From positions 1 to 7,003 of the forward strand of contig PWUG01000400.1 in the NCBI GenBank assembly GCA_003562605.1: DNA of 7,003 nt, given 5' to 3'. The notes beneath the pieces are model-generated. The model was not told where the DNA came from. It saw only the letters and a program-made list of their open reading frames with translations, and did no database searches. The translations under genes and the position numbers were made by a program. Below, one piece after another: positions 6,422 to 7,003 of the stretch (position 1 is its first letter; each line of letters opens with the position of its first letter). The stretch comes from Syntrophomonadaceae bacterium. GTDB taxonomy: Bacteria; Bacillota_D; Dethiobacteria; DTU022.

Positions 6422-6998
6422 GCCGTCCCACCTCCTTTACGCTTTCATAGCCTTCGGTTACAGCACTTATATTAGCGTCAATACTGACAGAAACTCTTTT
6501 TTTAATGGATACAACCAGGTTTTCCAGAGAAGCCAGTCCGCTGATCCGGCCCATGGACCCCAGCATAACAGTATTTACCATCGGGAAACTGCCGATAGCT
6601 AGTTTATGTTTCCATGCTATCTCAGTTGCATCCACTGTCATTATTTTAAACCGGTTATCCGGAGCCAGTATTCCTGCCATATTATCTTCCCAGCCTTCTT
6701 TCCCGTTTATGAGCAGGGTTCCCTCTTCTTTGAGCCCTGCAATCAAGGTGCTTCCGGTAATCGTAGAATCGAAAACAACCACATAGTCAGGCTGATAAAT
6801 CCGGCTGCGCGGCATCAGGCGGTTTTTGCTGACTCGAATAAAAGCCGTTACGGGGGCGCCGCGTCTTTCAGCGCCAAACAGCGAAAATGCCCGGGCGTAG
6901 TAACCTTCAAGAAAGACTGCTTCAGCAAATATTGACGCTGCAACCACTATACCCTGGCCACCTCGCCCGTGCAGCCTGAATTCAAGCATCTCTTTCAT
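6411..6998 (-). CDS. porG: Pyruvate/2-oxoacid:ferredoxin oxidoreductase, gamma subunit
   Basis: The gamma subunit is a structural part of the multi-subunit 2-oxoacid:ferredoxin oxidoreductase and, in characterised relatives, contributes to CoA handling. Conserved motifs are LHGRGGQG (9-16), FSLFGAERRGAPVTAFIR (38-55) with the family's signature FGAERRG core, DYVVVFD (71-77) and NTVMLGSMGR (142-151). At 195 residues it has the usual length of a free-standing gamma chain. The start is uncertain. ATG occurs at 6998 and 6989 and only five bases lie upstream in the window, so neither the ribosome site nor a longer start can be judged. It ends in TGA at 6411, 11 bases inside the next gene. It is the first gene of the block that can be seen; the promoter and possibly further genes lie to the right. 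The gamma motif set does not discriminate pyruvate from ketoisovalerate enzymes. Confidence 0.93.
   Translation of the reverse strand: MKEMLEFRLHGRGGQGIVVAASIFAEAVFLEGYYARAFSLFGAERRGAPVTAFIRVSKNRLMPRSRIYQPDYVVVFDSTITGSTLIAGLKEEGTLLINGKEGWEDNMAGILAPDNRFKIMTVDATEIAWKHKLAIGSFPMVNTVMLGSMGRISGLASLENLVVSIKKRVSVSIDANISAVTEGYESVKEVGRLVT
6429..6438 (-). promoter_or_regulatory. Strong Shine-Dalgarno deciding the TTG start of the fusion gene
   Basis: AAAGGAGGTG on the minus strand lies inside the 3' end of the gamma subunit gene. GGAGG ends 9 bases before the TTG at 6421, a near-perfect match to the anti-Shine-Dalgarno sequence. It fixes a non-ATG start and implies translation coupled to the gamma subunit. 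Confidence 0.8.
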
Positions 6999-7003
6999 AG
7001 ATA

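Noticed and set aside
1..7003. tRNA/rRNA genes, CRISPR arrays, insertion sequences, phage or defence genes
   Set aside because: No matching patterns were seen; nearly all the window is accounted for by seven metabolic genes.

Overview
The window carries seven genes, all on the minus strand, in two operon-like blocks of anaerobic central carbon metabolism. By eye the G+C content is just under half. Most genes are preceded by strong AAGGAGG-type Shine-Dalgarno sites, and junctions are tight or overlapping. Together with the oxygen-sensitive Fe-S enzymes (2-oxoacid:ferredoxin oxidoreductase, two-subunit class I fumarase), this points to a strictly anaerobic Bacillota, probably a clostridial lineage such as the Desulfotomaculum/Pelotomaculum or Syntrophomonas relatives. 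That placement is inference from gene content and translation signals, not from a search.

Block 1 (right side, transcribed leftward from 6998 to 2833) encodes a four-gene pyruvate/2-oxoacid:ferredoxin oxidoreductase in the order gamma, delta-like, alpha, beta. The second position, normally held by the small ferredoxin subunit PorD, holds a 514-residue fusion. Its front is a glutamate-synthase-small-subunit-like FAD/NAD(P)H oxidoreductase and its tail is a PorD-type 2[4Fe-4S] ferredoxin domain. The four genes are separated by at most 2 bases or overlap by 4 to 11 bases, so they are almost certainly co-transcribed and translationally coupled. Their promoter lies beyond the right edge.

A 237-base gap (2596-2832) separates the blocks. 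It holds a compact AT-rich array: two exact 17-bp direct repeats, bounded by near-inverted arms and containing perfect TATAAT hexamers. This is the best candidate promoter/operator for block 2. The predicted leader after it is about 110 bases long and contains a two-codon minimal ORF with its own good ribosome-binding site.

Block 2 (2595 down to the left edge) encodes the alpha and beta subunits of class I [4Fe-4S] fumarate hydratase, then an NAD(P)-dependent malic enzyme that is cut by the left edge. The malic enzyme has no stop codon in the window but reads cleanly for about 341 codons with all family motifs.

Taken together, the products form a linear route: fumarate to malate (fumarase), malate to pyruvate plus CO2 plus NAD(P)H (malic enzyme), and pyruvate to acetyl-CoA plus CO2 plus reduced ferredoxin (POR). 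The flavoprotein fusion could exchange electrons between ferredoxin and NAD(P). Run in the other direction, the same set would build C4 acids from acetyl-CoA. Each enzyme family is well known. I see no RNA genes, mobile elements, CRISPR arrays or phage genes, and no clear intrinsic terminator. The points worth attention are the fusion subunit, the repeat/promoter array and leader, and the pathway clustering.
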